A stretch of DNA of 64,000 bases, from assembly GCA_026413225.1 (NCBI GenBank), contig CM048554.1:47587963-47651962 (forward strand), read 5' to 3'. The position numbers and the translations under genes were made by a program. The notes beneath the pieces were generated by a model, which was not told where the DNA came from, made no database searches, and saw nothing but the letters and a program-made list of their open reading frames with translations. The DNA comes from Otis tarda. Lineage: Eukaryota > Chordata > Aves > Otidiformes > Otididae. Positions 59,700 to 64,000 of the stretch are shown here, in pieces; position 1 is the first letter of the stretch, and each line of letters starts with the position of its first letter.

Positions 59700-62600
59700 C
59701 GGACAGTACAAAGTGCAGTCGTGGTTTTAAGGGAGTTTGAACTCTCAAGAAGATGATTGTCCCTGGTCACAATCGACAGATTCGTTGTGGGAGTGAAAAA
59801 AAGGAAATTGAGTTCAACATTCCATCGTAAAGAATGCACAACATGCAAATGGCGGAATTCAATATATAATCTTCACTTAGTGTCAGACACTTCCTTGGAG
59901 TCAGACAAGCCTTGCTATACACAGATACATTAGCGGTCCCTCCCTCATCCACCTGATGCTGTATTTGTTTGGATTTGTTTTGTGGTTTTCAATTCAGAAA
60001 CATTTTATGTAAAGTTCTCCAAATTCATGTAAGCTCCTCCTTGTGTACTTTTTGTATAGCTCTAATGCTGTAGCTTCTGACCTGCCTGCATTCAGATTAA
60101 AGGTCAATAATTTGCACTTTGTGAAAAAGTTAATGATCTGTACAGCAAAAGAAAAAAAAAAACCCACCAGTGGAGAACACTTAGTAATATAGCAAATATG
60201 AATATACTGTTGTTTTACACTGAGTTTCTGTCCAGGAGCTTAGTACAAGTAAGTTTTGATTTTTTGATGTGCAGTTGGTTTGAAAAATACTAGCATTTGG
60301 GCATCAGGTGAACTTTGACATCAAAATAATGTTTCTTCAATCTGTGACAGGAACGAGCTCTATATATGGCATAAATTGGGTTTTTCCCTCTTGCCTGTAC
60401 TTCTGCCTAATCCAAAGAGACCAGATCATTAGTTTGGTCCCTTCCAAATCTCCTTAGACAGGTTGTACTGTAAAACTATGTAACTTTCTGTTGAAAGCAC
60501 TTCCTGTATTCATGTATTCCAATGTAGGAAGCTCATAGAGCACGACTTTACTAAAATATATTTTCATTAAACAAATTGATACTAATTTCTTTAAAATGTC
60601 AGCAGTTGGAAGTTAAGTTGAAAGACTGTGAAAGAAGTGGCAGCAGTTGAACTGCTCTGAATGAATGTGAAATATTATGGCTTTGGTTGAAATATCTGTT
60701 TTGAGTCTCTTCTGAGCTGTTTTAGGAATTAGCATATGCTGTTTGTTGAAAGTAGAGAGGAGACCAGGAGTTTTTGCCTTTCTTCTTGGAGCAGAGAACA
60801 TCAGTAAGTTATTTTTCTAGTGATTTGCCCGCAATTGAATGAATGTTCACACCCCAAATAGAAGTTTGCTTTGCTTATGTTCAGGTTGGGAAACACAGCT
60901 TTCTAATGACACAATTGAGAAACCACAGTATCACAAGAAAGTTTGCCATCAGATGAACATTTATGGCTTCCACTGAAATTAGAGAAATACCAGTGCTTCT
61001 GAGATTCCTATTTGTCCCAAATATTTTAACTGGAATTGCACTAATTTACTGACTGCTGAATCTAATTCATATTACTGAAATTGTGGATTATTGAGTAAAC
61101 GTATTTTTAAAAAGCTTCCCAGTTCAAATATTCTTTTTGCCTGTAATTACCAGTTTCATTTAGTTTTGATTGTTCCTGTATGGAAAGCAAGTGGATTTTT
61201 TTCCTACAAATGATGGTGATGTCTTACTAATGTAAGACCTCACTGACTGTTGTAGCACCTGGTGGGCAGAAGAGTGAAGTTTTGGATTTTTGTTGAGAGT
61301 TTGGATTTTGCCTAGAGTGTTCTCATTAGGACAAATGTTTTTCTTTTAAATTTCTTTATAGTACCTTTGAACAATCGTGGCTTTAGGGTATACAGTCAGT
61401 CAAGTACAGTGAGATTGGAGACAGTGAGTATGCTATAATAAAGATATTTCACATGGTTCTCAAATTCTCACACTACTTAACAATTTCATTAAGTCCTTTT
61501 TAAAGGCTATTGTAATTCCACTTCTTGGTTTATTTGGTGCCTTTTGAGGGGTTTATTTGCAGGCTTTCCATTTTTATTGATTTAAAGATTTAAAACATTA
61601 TTACAGGCCTTTTTTTTATTCCTGGTATTGCGCTGCTGCTTCATTTACAGGAGCTTTATTTACTAAATGCAAGTAATGCAAAAACTTTCTTTAAACAGGA
61701 ATGGTCTTGCAGTAATACAATACAAGTTGTCTCTTTCAGTCCTCTTTGTTACTCAGTTTGTGAAATATAATGTTGAGTGTAGAATTTAATAAAAAATCAC
61801 ATTAATTTTATATGTATAAGGAAAATGCTCAGATTTTCCCAATTCTTTCAGCTTTCCATGTAATAGAAACACTGACTTAGAAGCTGATCAAAAGCAATTT
61901 TTCAATAGATGTGGAAGTGTTTTACTCATTCTGTTTGTGGATATTTGGATGCTCTTTCCTAAAGCTGAAATTTGTCTCTTTGTGCAAGTTTTGCTTTATA
62001 AAATAATGTACAGTATTTAGCAGCAAGAACTGAGCAAATTAACTCTGGTTGCGAATATACTTTACATCACCGTTGAATAAATGAAGGAGTCAGTTTGGAA
62101 GGCACAGCAAATAACCTGTTACAGAACCAAGCTAAACAAAACTGTCTCATAACTTGGGTTTCTGTTTGTAGGTTGCATTGCTTCAGTCTTCAGAACAGTT
62201 CATTCCTTCAGAAACCATGCAGATTTCGAAGACACTGAAATCTTAATTTAGGCACAGCAGAGATTTATAGTAGTCTGTGTTGGGCACATTTGGGAAGAGG
62301 AATCTCTTTCTGGATCGTGTGATTTTTCCCAAGGTATCCAGGTCCAGTCTGTGCTTCACAGAATGAGGTCTGGCTTACTTGGATTTATACTGTACAAAGG
62401 CTGGGAACTGAATGTATAAAGAATGGAAACAAATGTTTAATTTTGAACCAGTAGAATATGGATTTGCCATGCAAAACCAGTCACACCAATAATTTGATTC
62501 ACCCTGGGATTTTTATTAATTAGTTATAGTATCACTAGCTGTCATGTTGGTTTTTCTTCCTAGATCCAATTCTTATGATTTGTTTGTAATTTTGTCTGTC

Positions 62601-64000
62601 TTATTGCATTATGCAAACCTATACTTTTGTATCTGAAATCTGCCTTTAGATACTGTTTTTTTTTTTTTAAAACCTTGCATAAGGGCTTATACATACAGTG
62701 TGGTTTTGTGCATTCAGTTACGTCTTAAGCATGGAACAGAATTTCTAAAGAACAAAGCATGAGAAACAAATTAGAGGCATTTGTGGTTTTGTTGTTTACC
62801 TTTGTTCAAAAGTACAGTAAGTACTTGGAAGAGTTTATCAAATTAATTAGTTTTCTATGTGCCAATATACCATGTAGAGATTACAGTTCTTGAATTGAAT
62901 GTTTCCTGTCAATGTAGCCTTAAATAATTATAGAACAGTGACGTTCTTACAGATTCTATTCTTGAAAATATTGCATCCTTTCTGCATATGATCTGTTTGG
63001 TTTAATGTTTAGAACATTTCAGATAGATCTTCTTAAAGTATTCTAAATATGAAAAATTTTGTTCTGTTCTGTGGTAAGGGGAAGATTGTGAAGGGCAGTA
63101 CAGGCAAGCATGAAATCACTGCACAGGAGCATGATAGGTGGTACAGCATCTGCAGGACATCGTTATCTCCTATATGTGTGGAGGCAAGGAGTCAGCAGAG
63201 CCGTGCTTCTGTTCCCCATTCAGCCAGGCGGCACAGGGAAGGAGGATAGTGCTGGTAAGATTCAAACCTTGGTCCCCATGGTGCTGCCTCATGCTCAGGA
63301 CTTAAGACATCCATGTTGCAACCAGACTGCGAGGTCTGACTGCGAAGGCAGAAGTTAGGCAAGGTGTAAGTTCTGCTACTGGATAAATATGACATAATTT
63401 CTAAATCAAAGCAAAATCCTCTAACCTCGTTAGTAATGAGATTTCAAAATATGGTGAGCCCTTGGAATAAATGTGTGTGCTCTTACTGGAGCTGAACATT
63501 GTTTATCCATTAAGAGAATACTTGAGCTGAAGACAGATTTTATGGCATTTAATGTAGGAGATATTTTCACCTGTAAATTTTTGAAACCATTCCTGATGGC
63601 AAATGGAGTGCCAGCATCAATATGATCCAATTTTTCACATCTTCGGAGCAATTTTTTTTGTTGTTGTCTAAAATTTGTGTTTGTGTTACTGATTTATTCT
63701 TTTTTCTCCCTGCTGACTTGCTCCTGCAAACTCCCCAGCACCCTGAGAAGCTGTCTGTGGTGGTTACTGGACCTTAGAAGTCAAGGGCACTGTGCATCTC
63801 TTACAGTAAGGTACTGGTGCCAAATTTATGTGACCTGTCCAATTCCCTCAGATTTCTGAAATGCTAACCATCAGTTTTAATACAGTGATGCAGAAGAAGA
63901 AAATTTTTTTTCTTTAAAAAAGACATTTTAATGTAGTAATTGAATACAGATTGCTCTTACATATAGAAGTTCTAACAAAAAGTCTGTGGTAAAATCAGAG
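59700..64000 (+). other. SYT14 3' UTR and/or downstream flank
   Basis: No further gene recognised. Possible polyadenylation signals on the + strand are ATTAAA at 60096-60101 and 60566-60571, and AATAAA at 61788-61793, 62076-62081 and 63466-63471. The last is followed directly by tgtgtgtgctc, a good G/T-rich downstream element. I cannot tell which is used, or whether the UTR extends past the window. A patch at 63060-63370 is more GC-rich with overlapping short ORFs of no recognisable kind. Confidence 0.5.
63466..63471 (+). terminator. Candidate distal poly(A) signal of SYT14
   Basis: AATAAA with the G/T-rich tgtgtgtgctcttactgg immediately after. Best-looking of five candidates downstream of the stop codon by downstream-element quality, about 3.8 kb after the stop. 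Not proven. Confidence 0.35.

Noticed and set aside
1..64000. CRISPR arrays, operons, tRNA or rRNA genes, phage or plasmid systems
   Set aside because: I looked on both strands and found none. The window is vertebrate intron-exon DNA.

Overview
The window is a stretch of bird nuclear DNA. It is AT-rich, intron-dominated and sprinkled with CR1 LINE fragments whose 3' ends carry the avian tail (two copies of the octamer attctatg). It also holds two solitary avian-type endogenous-retrovirus LTRs and a few degraded MIR-like SINEs. Nothing bacterial, plasmid or phage-like is present. I cannot name the species; the LTR styles suggest a bird other than chicken, but that is inference.

The only protein gene I can support is synaptotagmin-14 (SYT14), on the + strand, covering almost the whole window. 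Six coding exons can be placed with consensus splice sites and matching phases: 210-374 (transmembrane segment), 7271-7489 and 33982-34250 (cytoplasmic linker), 36222-36671 (complete C2A), and 54913-55102 plus 59386-59699 (C2B and stop). The first coding exon (about 20 codons, ending in phase 1) lies upstream of base 1. The introns inside the window are about 6.9, 26.5, 2.0, 18.2 and 4.3 kb. Both C2 domains lack the usual calcium-binding aspartates, as is known for SYT14, so the protein is predicted to be a calcium-independent trafficking or membrane-binding factor. Bases after 59699 are 3' UTR and/or downstream flank.

The most interesting part is a 347-codon open reading frame at 1652-2695, inside the intron after the transmembrane exon. 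It has a strong splice donor after base 2612 in exactly the phase (1) needed to join the 7271 exon. It therefore looks like a large alternative first coding exon. It would give an approximately 800-residue SYT14 form in which a novel amphipathic, Lys/Glu/Ser-rich N-terminus replaces the membrane anchor.

Mobile-element layout: CR1 3' end (1-53); minus-oriented solo LTR with a near-perfect 5-bp duplication (5593-6004); old antisense CR1 remnants (about 8960 and 23085-23330); a CR1 nested inside an older antisense CR1 (38521-40150); a second sense CR1 (43900-44686) sharing a diagnostic in-frame stop with the first; and an 872-bp sense-oriented solo LTR with its own AATAAA (47823-48694). The last three lie in the intron between the C2A and C2B exons. 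The remaining sequence is intron without further recognisable content.
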